Shown: positions 16,750-25,690 of the stretch, in pieces
Layout: every line of letters begins with the position of its first letter
How positions within the stretch are numbered: the stretch's first letter is position 1
Program-made: the position numbers and the translations under genes
From: an uncultured Clostridia bacterium
GTDB taxonomy: Bacteria > Bacillota > Clostridia > UMGS1883
Length of the DNA: 64,000 bases
Assembly (NCBI GenBank): GCA_947589005.1
Contig: CANPZO010000011.1
Coordinates: forward strand, 1 to 64,000
Direction of reading: 5' to 3'
The notes under the pieces: model-generated
Told to the model about the DNA's origin: nothing
Databases searched by the model: none
The model's input: the letters and a program-made list of their open reading frames with translations, nothing else

Positions 16750-16772
16750 GGAGGTTCTCCTTTCATATTTGG

Positions 16773-16871
16773 CATTTGTCTAATATAGCGGCAAAAAACG
16801 CGGCCCACGGTCACGGAGGCGGGACGGCTTTCATTCACCTATATTTTACATCTGTCTAACACAAATGTCAA
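16773..16871 (-). promoter_or_regulatory. Promoter and candidate BlaI-type operators of the blaI-M56 operon
   Basis: On the minus strand TTGACA (16866-16871) and TAAAAT (16843-16848) have a 17-bp spacer. The spacer contains the imperfect dyad ACATCTGTCTAACACAAATGT (plus-strand view; 16848-16868, split ACATcTGT/ACAcaAATGT). The sequence CATyTGTCTAAyA recurs at 16774-16786, nearer the gene. These repeats are plausible repressor sites for autoregulation. Confidence 0.6.
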
Positions 16872-16884
16872 GAGGTATTTTAAA

Positions 16885-16944
16885 AATTTTTAAAAAAAAT
16901 AAAAAGGCGGCCGAAAAGCCGCGTAAAGCAGACTTTTCGGCCGC
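16885..16944 (-). terminator. Terminator of the rhamnogalacturonan operon
   Basis: A 12-bp stem GCGGCCGAAAAG (16907-16918 with 16933-16944) is followed on the minus strand by CCTTTTTATTTTTTTT. It lies directly after the SGNH esterase stop. Confidence 0.8.
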
Positions 16945-16949
16945 GCTCT

Positions 16950-17813
16950 TTAAAAATTCCTTTTAATATACTCGCTCACGTACTCGCCTATCAGCTTTCC
17001 GCCGATATCGTTGGGATGAGTCCGGTCGAGAGGGCCGGCCGGCGGGTGATAGAACAGCTCCCCGGCCCTTTCCCCCATGCGGAGGTAGGTCTCGGTGGTG
17101 AAGGCTTGGAGGTCTATGCAGCCGAGCCCCATCTCGCCGGCCAGATCCCGAACCGCGGCGGCGTACTCGTCAAGGTAGTCGTTGAGCCGCCCGTCCACAT
17201 AGATAAGACGGTTGATGGGGGTGCAGAGGACGCACCTGCCGCCCTTCTCCCCCACCAGCTCCGCGATTTTGCGCAGATTTTCGCGGTAGCCGTCATACGG
17301 ACGGAGCCAGGGCTGCTTCTGGTCGTTGTGGCCGAACTGGACAAGGACGGCGTCGCCGGGCCGGAGCTGGCGAAGCACCGGCAGGATATGACATTTCAGG
17401 CAGTCGCCTGTGTGAGTGCCCTGCTCGGCGTGGTTGCTGACGGCAAATCCGCCGCCCAGATACATGGGCAGGGTCTGGCCCCAGCCACAGCATCGGTCCA
17501 TGGGGCCGCCTCCGTCATACGGCTGGTCGCAGACGGTCGAGTCTCCCAGGCAGTATATCACCGGCAGCCGAGCCTCGACGGTCTTGGCCTCATATTCGCG
17601 GCAGCCGGCGACCCGAAGGGCGACGGCCTCGTCTCTGTAATTGGCCTGCTTTTGAAAATCCGCCTCGCCGGCAGCGGCGGCGAAGGAGCCCTCGAAGGTC
17701 TCCCCCGCCCTCAGTCCGAGACCGCTGAGCAGGAAACGCCGGTGGTCGGTGTACGCATTTATTACCGCGTCCTTTTCGGCCCGAATTTTCAGCTCTATCT
17801 TAAACGTCCTCAT
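16950..17813 (-). CDS. SGNH-family esterase, rhamnogalacturonan-acetylesterase-like
   Basis: A 287-residue protein without signal peptide. Residues 1-90 form a small beta-rich domain; residues from about 92 are an SGNH/GDSL hydrolase. The blocks are visible: GDSTVCD (nucleophile Ser, about 97), GWGQTLP, the GHNDQK oxyanion asparagine (about 166) and DRTHPND with the Asp-His pair near the C-terminus. The pattern matches rhamnogalacturonan acetylesterases of the RhgT type, which remove acetyl groups from pectin fragments. The start overlaps the stop of the giant lyase by ATGA. Its lack of a signal peptide suggests it works on imported oligosaccharides. Confidence 0.82.
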   Translation of the reverse strand: MRTFKIELKIRAEKDAVINAYTDHRRFLLSGLGLRAGETFEGSFAAAAGEADFQKQANYRDEAVALRVAGCREYEAKTVEARLPVIYCLGDSTVCDQPYDGGGPMDRCCGWGQTLPMYLGGGFAVSNHAEQGTHTGDCLKCHILPVLRQLRPGDAVLVQFGHNDQKQPWLRPYDGYRENLRKIAELVGEKGGRCVLCTPINRLIYVDGRLNDYLDEYAAAVRDLAGEMGLGCIDLQAFTTETYLRMGERAGELFYHPPAGPLDRTHPNDIGGKLIGEYVSEYIKRNF

Positions 17814-20800
17814 GCCGCTATACTCAAGGGCGCGTCCACGATGACCCCGTTATGCGGGGCAACGGTGACGTATTCGACGCCCAGCTCGTAGGTAAGGGCC
17901 ACGTCCTTTACCTCGTCGGTATTGTTGAACACAAAGGCTTCCTTACCGTTCACAAAAAGGTAAACGCCGTCCACTATCCGTGTCACCTCAAAGTACCCTT
18001 CGGCGGCTATGTAGCCCCGCTCCGAGGCTTCGCCGACAAAGAGAGAGCATATCTCCCTGGCCCCGGCGAAGGAAATGTGGAGCTTGTCGGCCATCTCGTT
18101 TTTGGAGCTGTCCCAAAGCTGGTAGCTGCGGCTCACATAGTCCCGTCCCACCTGAGCGAAATGCTCGCCGGCCAAAGCGTAAAGGTCGATATACGGACAG
18201 CCGGTCTCGTCGGCCACCTCGGTCACCGCGTCAAAAAATCCGCCGTTGTTGCCGTTTGGCGCCTCGTTTTCTCCGGCCGTGCCCCAGGTGTAGCCCACCG
18301 AGGGCTGGGGCTTGACAAGAATGGGAGTTATTCCCCGCCGGATACATTCGTTTATCATGTATCTGAGGGCGTCCTTCATGGTGTCCTTGCTCTTATCGTC
18401 ACGGTTGCGGTCATTGATGCCGAACTGTATGATAAGTATGTCGCCGGGCCTGCCCTGAGCCATGACCGTGGGGAAAATGCAGTCCTTCCAGTCCCTGGCC
18501 CAGTCGCCGCTGGAGGCCAGATTGACCACCTCGTAGGCGGGGCTGACGTAACGGTCCAAAAGCTGCGCCCAGCCGGTACGACGTTCGCCCGCGGGGATAT
18601 CGGCCTCGACGACGTCGGGGATAACGGGGTAATAGTTGCACAGGGTGGAGTCGCCGCCCACAAAAATCCTTGTCTTACGGGCAAAAATGGAAGGGGTCTT
18701 CACGGCCTCCACCTTGGCGAGGCGGGTGGTGCGCTGGTCAACGCGGACAGCCGCGCCACCCTGTACGTCAAAGCCCCTGTACGCGTAAACCGTGCCCTCG
18801 GGCACGCCCACGGTGCCGTACATATCCACGTTGGCCCCCACCAGCAGGGAGTTTATGTAAATATTGCCGCGCTCATTGTCGGCCTTGGTAAAGTAAAAAT
18901 CATAGGTTCCGTCCGGAATGTCGAGGGGATAATCCTCCGCCGCGTCGATGCCGCCCTCGGGGGCGAACACCCACACGGGCGCCACCTCGACGGTCACCGG
19001 ACCGGAGGCGGAGACGTTTATCCTGCCGTCCTCCGCGGCGGTACGGGTGGTAAACTCGGCGGTCTTGCTGTAAACGGGCCTGCCGTTTACGGTGAGCGAC
19101 AGGTCGGACACGTCGGTGCTGACCGCCACGCTGAACTCGCCGGCAAAGGCCAGATACTGGCGCACGTCAAAGCTGTGCTCACCCTCAAATCGGGCGGTCA
19201 TGGCATAGCCGTCGGCCCTGCGGAGGCGGAGGTCGTCAATCTGCTCAAGGCCGCCGGCGATTATCTTCGCTATCTCAAAGGCTCCGTAATAGGAAAAATG
19301 GGTGTTGTCGGCCACGCCGTCGGGATAGGAGGGGTACTCCCCCGGTCCGGCGTAGAGGTGGAGCCTTTCGCTCTCCGCGGCCCCCATGGAATTTTCCAGC
19401 TCCCGGCTAAGCTTGTTCACGTCGATGAGGGTGAGGTTCCAACGCTCGGCCGCGTCCCTGAGAAGTGAGGTGTAGCTGACGGCGGAGGGGTCGGGTTCAC
19501 CGATTACTCCGTCCTCGCCGAACCAGTGGCTCTGGGTTTGGGTGGCTATTATGGGGATAAGGCCCTTATCCAGAGCGGGGCCGATATATTTTTCGTCCAA
19601 AAAGGCCGGATAGTCCTCAAGGCTGATGTATCGCTCGGGCTTGTTCCAAGCCCCGTCGTTATGGCCGAACTGGATTATGACATAGTCTCCCGGTGCGGCG
19701 TCGTTAAGTATGGAATTCCAGCGGCCGTCGTCGTAAAAGCTTTTCAGGCTCCTACCGGCGATGGCACGGTTTTCCACGGTGACGCTGCCGTCAAAAAACA
19801 GGCCCAGCATCTGGCCCCAGCCCGCCTGGGGAGCGGCGCTGTCCCTATAGGATTGGGCGGTGGAGTCCCCGGCGACGAATATCCTCCGGGGCTGACTAAG
19901 GTCCACGGCCGCCGAAGCGGCCGTGTTTTCAACATTGATTGGCGTAACTGTCACGGGCAGGTCTCTCCTTCTGATGGTCACCTTTCGGGCTTCGCCGTCC
20001 CAGCCCACTTCCATGCCGAGGGCCTCGGATATCATCCGGACGGGCACGAGAGTGCGGTCGTTTTTCAGCACGGGGACGGTCTCCATGACGCGGGCCTCGC
20101 CGTTCACGGTGAAGTCCGCGCTGCCGACATTCATGACGACAACGTCCTCCCCTGCGGTGACGGTGATAACGCCGTTATCATAATCCACCTTCGCCCCGAG
20201 AGCCTCGCCGATGAAGCGCAGAGGCACGAGGGTGCGGCCACCGTCGATATAAGGCGCGGCGTCAAGCCGGCGTTCGAGGCCGTTGACCTTCGCGTTGTCC
20301 GAGCCGACGGTAAGCTCCACCACTCCTGCGGGATAATAACCCAGATGGGGAGGCTGGTTATAGCTGGAATTCTGCCAAACCACGCCCATGCGGTAAACGT
20401 GATCCTCCATGAGCGGCGGCAGTGAAAATTCCGTCGGTATGGTGGTGGTGTAAAGTCTCAGGCTCAGTCCGTCGGAGCTGCGCAGCAGCACCTCCTCTCT
20501 CCAGTCGCCCAAAATGTCCGCCTGAAGGCAGGGATTGGACTTTGAACCGTTGTTGGAGGCGCAGCCGGCGGCGTTGAATATCAGCTCCTGTCTGCCCTCG
20601 GAATTTATTTTGAACACCGACGTTCCGTCCAGCAGCTCCTCGTAGAGGTCGCCGTCCCAGAAAATGCGGAAGTTCATGGTATTGAAATCGTAATCCAAAT
20701 TCTCGCCGAGGGAATTTATCTTCCCCGCGCCGCTGCCGGCCCAGGCGGTGTAGGTGCCGCCGAAGGGTCCGATGTTGGCCATGACGCCGCGGCCGGTGTC

Positions 20801-22459
20801 CTTGCCGGCCTCCCTCTTTTGGAGTATCTCGCCGGTGGCAGCGTCAAAGACCGTAAAGCCGTACTGCTGGCCCTCGGAGGCGTGCTCATGGACGGTAAAA
20901 AACTCCAGCCCCGGGCGGTAGGGGTCGTAATCCCCAAGGTGCATGGCGTCGCCGTGGCCCATGAAGGAGCACCACAGCACGCTGCCGTCGTTGTCGAGGG
21001 TCAGCGCGCCGAAAAGTATCTCGTCCTTTCCGTCGCCGTCCACGTCGGCCACCGATACGTTGTGGTTGCCCTGACCGACGTACTTTTCGTTGCCCTCGTC
21101 CATGGTGTCGAAACGCCAGTATTTTTCAATCGCGCCGTTCTTATAGCTGAAGGCCGCCACCACCGTTCTGCCGGGGCCGCTGCCCTCCCGACCGCCGTAG
21201 TAACCCCGCTGGAACACCATGTAAGGGTTTTCGCCGTCAAGATACGCCACGCAGGCGTTATACCGCTCGGAGCGGTTGCCGTAGTTGTCGCCGAATATCT
21301 CCACGCTCGGCTCGTCGCTCTGTGGGTCATAGGGAACGCTGGCAAGGGCCTTGCCGGTCGCGCCCTCGAAAACCGTTACCCAAAGCGGGCCCTCGAGGTT
21401 TTTGCCGGACCAGTTGTCGGTCCAAAAGGCATTTGGGTCGCCTATGACGGCGCCCTGTCCGTCAACGGTGCCGTCCGCCGTGCGGAAGGCCACCTCCGCC
21501 TTTCCGTCGCCGTCAAGGTCATAGACAAGGAACTGCGTATCGTGGGCCCCGGCCCTGATGTTGCGGCCAAGGTCGATGCGCCAGAGGCGGGTTCCGTCCA
21601 GCTCATAGGCGTCGATATACACGTTGCCCGTCCTTCCGTTTTGGGAGGCGTCCTTGGAGTCGGAGGGGTCCCACTTGAGGACTATCTCATACTCGCCGTC
21701 GCCGTCGAGGTCGCCCACGGAGGCGTCGTTGGCAGTGTAGACAACCTCGCCCTTTATGGCCTTTACCGTGGTCATTTCGGCCTCGGTCAGGGCAAGGTCG
21801 ATGTCGCTCACCGTAAATACCGAGGCGTCGGCCCGCTCCCGAATGGTGACTTCTCCTCCCGCCGCCACGCCAAGGTACAGGCCGCTCTGCTTGCCCTTTA
21901 TGACGTAGCCGCCGCCGCTCTCCTCAAGGTAAAATTTCTGATTGTCGCCGTTGTTGAAGGCATAGGTGCCGACGCTGCCGCCCACGGCCGTAGACTGGGC
22001 GTTGACGTCCATGACGGTGCCGTCCTCCCGTACGGGCACCACGCCCCCGTCCTCAAGGGGCACAAGGTGCCAGTTATTGCCAATGCTCATGTCCGCCGCG
22101 GTCTTAAGCTCCACCGCCCTGACGCCCACGGTTATGTCGCCCAAATTCTGGGAGGGGGCCTCGACGGGTATTTCGAGGTACTGGTCCGCCCAGACGGAAA
22201 CGGGCTCCATGTCGTCGATACGGTACAACGCCGTGCCGTCGGCCCCGGCGTCAACATAGTTGGTGCCGGCGGTGACGGCTATCGCCTCGCCGTCACGGTA
22301 GAGGGTGTAGCTTTCGGCGGAGGTCTTGTTCCAGGACAGGTAAACGCCGTCCTCGGTCTTGACCGCCACCAACCCGCCGGAGCCTCCGGCCAGGGCCGGA
22401 ACCGCAATGACCAGCAGCAGCGTCAGGACGGCGGCCGTAAATGTCAAAAGCTTTTTCAT
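17810..22459 (-). CDS. Secreted multidomain rhamnogalacturonan lyase (PL11) with two SGNH esterase domains
   Basis: A 1549-residue secreted enzyme. The order is: signal peptide (1-25), a fibronectin-III-like strand domain (28-85), a ricin-like beta-trefoil insertion (about 105-235), the PL11 eight-bladed propeller with calcium loops such as DLDGDGEYEI and DVDGDGKDE (about 235-720), a copper-amine-oxidase-N-type wall-binding repeat pair (RTLVPLRFIGEALG and RTLVPVRMISEALG, about 735-830), SGNH domain 1 (GDSTAQ, GHNDG, DNTHFS; 858-1060), a linker beta domain, and SGNH domain 2 (GDSTLC, GINDR, DKLHIS; 1265-1470). It should cleave the rhamnogalacturonan-I backbone and deacetylate it. The start at 22459 has GGAAGGAT; an upstream GTG would spoil the signal peptide. 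Confidence 0.88.
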   Translation of the reverse strand: MKKLLTFTAAVLTLLLVIAVPALAGGSGGLVAVKTEDGVYLSWNKTSAESYTLYRDGEAIAVTAGTNYVDAGADGTALYRIDDMEPVSVWADQYLEIPVEAPSQNLGDITVGVRAVELKTAADMSIGNNWHLVPLEDGGVVPVREDGTVMDVNAQSTAVGGSVGTYAFNNGDNQKFYLEESGGGYVIKGKQSGLYLGVAAGGEVTIRERADASVFTVSDIDLALTEAEMTTVKAIKGEVVYTANDASVGDLDGDGEYEIVLKWDPSDSKDASQNGRTGNVYIDAYELDGTRLWRIDLGRNIRAGAHDTQFLVYDLDGDGKAEVAFRTADGTVDGQGAVIGDPNAFWTDNWSGKNLEGPLWVTVFEGATGKALASVPYDPQSDEPSVEIFGDNYGNRSERYNACVAYLDGENPYMVFQRGYYGGREGSGPGRTVVAAFSYKNGAIEKYWRFDTMDEGNEKYVGQGNHNVSVADVDGDGKDEILFGALTLDNDGSVLWCSFMGHGDAMHLGDYDPYRPGLEFFTVHEHASEGQQYGFTVFDAATGEILQKREAGKDTGRGVMANIGPFGGTYTAWAGSGAGKINSLGENLDYDFNTMNFRIFWDGDLYEELLDGTSVFKINSEGRQELIFNAAGCASNNGSKSNPCLQADILGDWREEVLLRSSDGLSLRLYTTTIPTEFSLPPLMEDHVYRMGVVWQNSSYNQPPHLGYYPAGVVELTVGSDNAKVNGLERRLDAAPYIDGGRTLVPLRFIGEALGAKVDYDNGVITVTAGEDVVVMNVGSADFTVNGEARVMETVPVLKNDRTLVPVRMISEALGMEVGWDGEARKVTIRRRDLPVTVTPINVENTAASAAVDLSQPRRIFVAGDSTAQSYRDSAAPQAGWGQMLGLFFDGSVTVENRAIAGRSLKSFYDDGRWNSILNDAAPGDYVIIQFGHNDGAWNKPERYISLEDYPAFLDEKYIGPALDKGLIPIIATQTQSHWFGEDGVIGEPDPSAVSYTSLLRDAAERWNLTLIDVNKLSRELENSMGAAESERLHLYAGPGEYPSYPDGVADNTHFSYYGAFEIAKIIAGGLEQIDDLRLRRADGYAMTARFEGEHSFDVRQYLAFAGEFSVAVSTDVSDLSLTVNGRPVYSKTAEFTTRTAAEDGRINVSASGPVTVEVAPVWVFAPEGGIDAAEDYPLDIPDGTYDFYFTKADNERGNIYINSLLVGANVDMYGTVGVPEGTVYAYRGFDVQGGAAVRVDQRTTRLAKVEAVKTPSIFARKTRIFVGGDSTLCNYYPVIPDVVEADIPAGERRTGWAQLLDRYVSPAYEVVNLASSGDWARDWKDCIFPTVMAQGRPGDILIIQFGINDRNRDDKSKDTMKDALRYMINECIRRGITPILVKPQPSVGYTWGTAGENEAPNGNNGGFFDAVTEVADETGCPYIDLYALAGEHFAQVGRDYVSRSYQLWDSSKNEMADKLHISFAGAREICSLFVGEASERGYIAAEGYFEVTRIVDGVYLFVNGKEAFVFNNTDEVKDVALTYELGVEYVTVAPHNGVIVDAPLSIAA

Positions 22460-22505
22460 TTTTATCCTTCCTTTCAATTTTATTCTATCCACAATGAGGT
22501 ATCGT

Positions 22506-23735
22506 TCAGCTGTAGCTCTCTCCGCCCCAATAGCGGGTGTTGTTGTACAGACGCTTCGGCTGCGGCAGAGGATGGCCCGCCCCGCCGTCGAGATCCACCG
22601 GAACGGCGGAGTAAACGACAGCCTCGGTCTGGGAATAGACTATGAGCTGATTAGCCCCCGTGCCAACGAGGTCTCCCCAAAGGACGTAGCCGTCGAAGGG
22701 GAACTCAAAGACGGTGTTGAGATACCCGTCGTACACCGCGTTGGGCAGCCTGCCGCGGCGGTAGGCGAGAATATTGTCCGTGCCCCTTCCGTCAAGGTTG
22801 TTAATGACCGTACACACGCTGCTCCATCCGGGGACGATGCGCCGCTCCTTGTACAGCGATTTGCCCTCCGAGCTGACGATAAATATCCCGTCCAGCCCCG
22901 GATTGCCGCGGTCTATGCGGTCAAGGCCGCAAATTTCCAGCCCCGGCAGCTCGGGACGGAGGTTGCCGATGGCGACGTTTTGGCTTTCAACCGTGTCGGT
23001 GAACCGCCAAAGCAGCCGCCCGTCGTTGGTATAGGCCGTGATGTCGTCGCCGCCTATGACGGCCTCGGGCAGACCGTCGCCGTTGATGTCCCCTATCCAG
23101 ATGCAGTCGGCGTGGTCCTTCATGTCCACCGTCCACAGGGGCTCGCCTTTGCCGTTAAGCACCGTATACCCGGCGATAAGCTCCTCGGCCCCGTCGCCGT
23201 TCAGGTCGTGGGGCCAGGGGTAGTGGCCCACGTTGCCGCGGTGCTCCCACATCACGTCAAAATTACGGTCCAGCGCCCAAAGCCTTTCGTACCTGTCCTT
23301 GAGGATAATGTTCCCCGGCCTTCCGGCCCCCTCAAGGTCGGCAATTACTATGCAGTCGTGGGCGTGGGGGTCGGGCAGGGGGCGGGCGGCTTTGAGTCTG
23401 CCCGTTTTCCCCTCGTAAAACCGAAGCTCGTCGTCCATGGCGCAGATAAATTCCAGCTCCCCGTCCCCGTCGATGTCGTAAATCTGGGCGGGGATATCGC
23501 TGCCGCTGGGCCGCGCGTCGGGGTCGGGCGCGCCTATTTGCCAAAGGATTTTGCCGCCAAGGTCAAAGGCCGTGGCGCAGCGGACGCTGTGGGGCCAGTA
23601 ACGGTCGTCGAAGCCCGAGTCCGGCTGTACCATGACTATCTCCATGCGGCCGTCGCCGTCGATGTCGCCCAGCCACATACGGCAGAAAAGCCCGGCGGCG
23701 GATATGTCAATTTTTCGTATTTCCTTAAGCTCCAT
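22506..23735 (-). CDS. FG-GAP/VCBS-repeat beta-propeller protein
   Basis: A 409-residue protein built of beta-propeller blades with calcium-loop motifs: DIDGDGRME, DIDGDGELE, DLNGDGAEE and DINGDGLPE. It resembles the propeller part of PL11 rhamnogalacturonan lyases but has no signal peptide and no recognisable lyase catalytic region that I can assign. The gene overlaps the GH105 gene by 11 bases and lies 46 bases upstream of the PL11 gene, so it belongs to the pectin operon. It may bind oligogalacturonides or be a diverged intracellular lyase. Function is unproven. Confidence 0.65.
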   Translation of the reverse strand: MELKEIRKIDISAAGLFCRMWLGDIDGDGRMEIVMVQPDSGFDDRYWPHSVRCATAFDLGGKILWQIGAPDPDARPSGSDIPAQIYDIDGDGELEFICAMDDELRFYEGKTGRLKAARPLPDPHAHDCIVIADLEGAGRPGNIILKDRYERLWALDRNFDVMWEHRGNVGHYPWPHDLNGDGAEELIAGYTVLNGKGEPLWTVDMKDHADCIWIGDINGDGLPEAVIGGDDITAYTNDGRLLWRFTDTVESQNVAIGNLRPELPGLEICGLDRIDRGNPGLDGIFIVSSEGKSLYKERRIVPGWSSVCTVINNLDGRGTDNILAYRRGRLPNAVYDGYLNTVFEFPFDGYVLWGDLVGTGANQLIVYSQTEAVVYSAVPVDLDGGAGHPLPQPKRLYNNTRYWGGESYS

Positions 23736-25536
23736 AAGTCACCTCATATATAGCGAGCAAAACTATCCCTATGCCGTGGGTGTCGTTTACCCTCGCGGTC
23801 AGCTCGTATTTGTAATAGTCGGGGCGGAAGGCGAACTCCGAGCCTCTGCACACGCCGTAGACATTACCCTCCCCGTCGGTGCAGTTTTCCACTATCGAGT
23901 TCACCGCCCGCCTTGCCATGTCCGCGTATTCCGGCCCCAAAAGGCCCATCCTTACGCCCCGCATAAAGGCGCAGGCGAACATGGCGGTGCAGCTTGTCTC
24001 ATAGTAGGCGTCGGGGTCGTCCAGCACCTGATGCCAGCGTCCGTCCGCGCTCCTGCGGGCGGCGTATCCGGCGCAAAGCTCCTTAAACACGGCCTCCATC
24101 TCCGGCCTGTCGGGGAAGTCCCCGGGCATGGCCATGAGCAGCTCGCTGAGGGAAAAGACCGTCCAGCCGTTGCCCCGTCCCCACGCCACGCCGTTTTTCA
24201 GTCCGTGGCGGAAGTCGTAAACATGGCTCATGAGCCGCTTATCCTCCATGTACAGGAGCCTTTTGTATTGGCGGAACTGGTTGGCCGCGTCGAAGAGCAG
24301 CCTCTCCTCACCCGTAACCGCGTACCGGCGGCACAAAAACGGCACGCTCATGTACAGGTCGTCCAGCCACATGGTGTCGTTGTGGAAGCTGTGGAGCTGG
24401 TTTTTACGGTAGAACGCCCCGCTTTCCCGCCGCGGCTGGCGGTTTTCTATGTAATCGAATATAAAATCGGAAATTTTTTCGGTATTTTGTACCCCAAGCG
24501 ACAACGCCGCCTCCAGGACCAGCGCCCCGAAAGCCCCGCAGTCGTCAAGGCTGTCGATGCTGCAAAGGAGATTGTGCAGGCTTGCCGCCCCGCCGTGGGC
24601 GCTTTTGTCCCAAAGGGCATAGTCAAAGGTGTCAACGCACCTTTCCACATGGGCGGCCACATAAGCCTTTATCTCCCCGTCGTCCAGAAGCTCCCCCAGC
24701 CGCAGAAGGCCGTAAAGGGTCACCCCCAGAGGATAGCTCCAACGGCCAAAGCTCCCCTCGCCGCGGTACGGCCGCAGCCACAGGTCCTTTTCGTTAAAGC
24801 GCCAATAGGTTCCCTCTGTGGGGCGGGCGAAAAGCTCTTCGCCGCCATGCTCCTCCCTGAGCGGCCACAGCCCCATCCAGGCACCGTGGCCCTCTATGCC
24901 GAACAGGTTTACATAATTTTCGTCGGGCGGAAACTCCACCCTCGTTTTGCGCACCATGACCGGGCCGTCCCCGTCCGAGGCGACAAACAGCGCGTACTCG
25001 CCGTCAAGCAGCTCGCCCGCCGCGGGTTCCTTCTCCGGCAGCCATGGGCCGTCGTTGAGCCGGTAGCGGCAGCCCTCTGTCTCCGGGTCGTCGGGGCGCA
25101 TGAAGATGTAGTCCCATTTCCCCAGCCAGGTTCCGAATATGCAGCCGAAGCCCAGCGGGGTTTTGGTCAGCTCCAGCTCCAGCAGATTTTCACCTTTGTC
25201 CATATGTATGTCCACCCGATTGTCAAGGTGGTTGTTCCTTTCGGCGAAGATGTCGGAGCGGAACACCTCCGTGCCGTTGACGCTGAGTCTCGCGGGTCCG
25301 AAAAGGGTAATCGAGAGACCGATGACCTCATCATTCCCCGCCACATACAGGCAGCGGACAAAGGCCCTGTCCCCCATTTTCGCCTCCGGGAACAAACTGT
25401 TCATATCCGCGCGGTAACGGTAGTCCGGCCCACGGCATATCCCGCCGTCGTAAAAGGCCCTCATTTTCAAGGGTCGGGGCGGATTTTCCTCCATAAATCT
25501 GCGGGCGACGGTTTTCGCCCGCTCAATAACGTCCAT
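23725..25536 (-). CDS. GH105-like unsaturated rhamnogalacturonyl hydrolase with N-terminal extension
   Basis: A 603-residue cytoplasmic protein. The C-terminal half (about 260-603) is an (alpha/alpha)6 barrel of the GH88/GH105 type, with WLDDLYMSVPFLCRR containing the probable catalytic Asp, WGRGNGW, and YETSCTAMFACAFMRG. These enzymes hydrate the unsaturated sugar left by rhamnogalacturonan lyases and release it. The first 260 residues form an extra beta-sandwich-like region not usual for YteR. The start at 25536 follows a GGCAGGTGATAGC site; 18 upstream residues in frame are rejected. It is the first gene of the pectin operon, divergent from the AraC regulator. Confidence 0.83.
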   Translation of the reverse strand: MDVIERAKTVARRFMEENPPRPLKMRAFYDGGICRGPDYRYRADMNSLFPEAKMGDRAFVRCLYVAGNDEVIGLSITLFGPARLSVNGTEVFRSDIFAERNNHLDNRVDIHMDKGENLLELELTKTPLGFGCIFGTWLGKWDYIFMRPDDPETEGCRYRLNDGPWLPEKEPAAGELLDGEYALFVASDGDGPVMVRKTRVEFPPDENYVNLFGIEGHGAWMGLWPLREEHGGEELFARPTEGTYWRFNEKDLWLRPYRGEGSFGRWSYPLGVTLYGLLRLGELLDDGEIKAYVAAHVERCVDTFDYALWDKSAHGGAASLHNLLCSIDSLDDCGAFGALVLEAALSLGVQNTEKISDFIFDYIENRQPRRESGAFYRKNQLHSFHNDTMWLDDLYMSVPFLCRRYAVTGEERLLFDAANQFRQYKRLLYMEDKRLMSHVYDFRHGLKNGVAWGRGNGWTVFSLSELLMAMPGDFPDRPEMEAVFKELCAGYAARRSADGRWHQVLDDPDAYYETSCTAMFACAFMRGVRMGLLGPEYADMARRAVNSIVENCTDGEGNVYGVCRGSEFAFRPDYYKYELTARVNDTHGIGIVLLAIYEVTYGA

Positions 25537-25631
25537 GCTATCACCTGCCCTATTGTATTTATGATACCGTAAAAACGGCCCTCTTTCCATAAGTATTTGT
25601 TAAAAGTATATTTAATTTTGTGACATTTGTA

Positions 25632-25671
25632 TTGACTTATTTCCGCGGTGGGTGTATACTGGGTGTATACT
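25632..25671 (+). promoter_or_regulatory. Promoter of the AraC regulator with an 11-bp tandem repeat
   Basis: TTGACT (25632-25637) and TATACT (25655-25660) with a 17-bp spacer. GGGTGTATACT occurs twice in tandem at 25650-25660 and 25661-25671, so the -10 is duplicated. The repeat could be an operator half-site. Confidence 0.65.
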
Positions 25672-25690
25672 TAGATAATCGGGTGATATA

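Noticed and set aside
20819-22645. Long plus-strand frames opposite the pectin lyase (also 17852-19468)
   Set aside because: They are mirror frames of the PL11/SGNH gene and have no ribosome site or recognisable domain.
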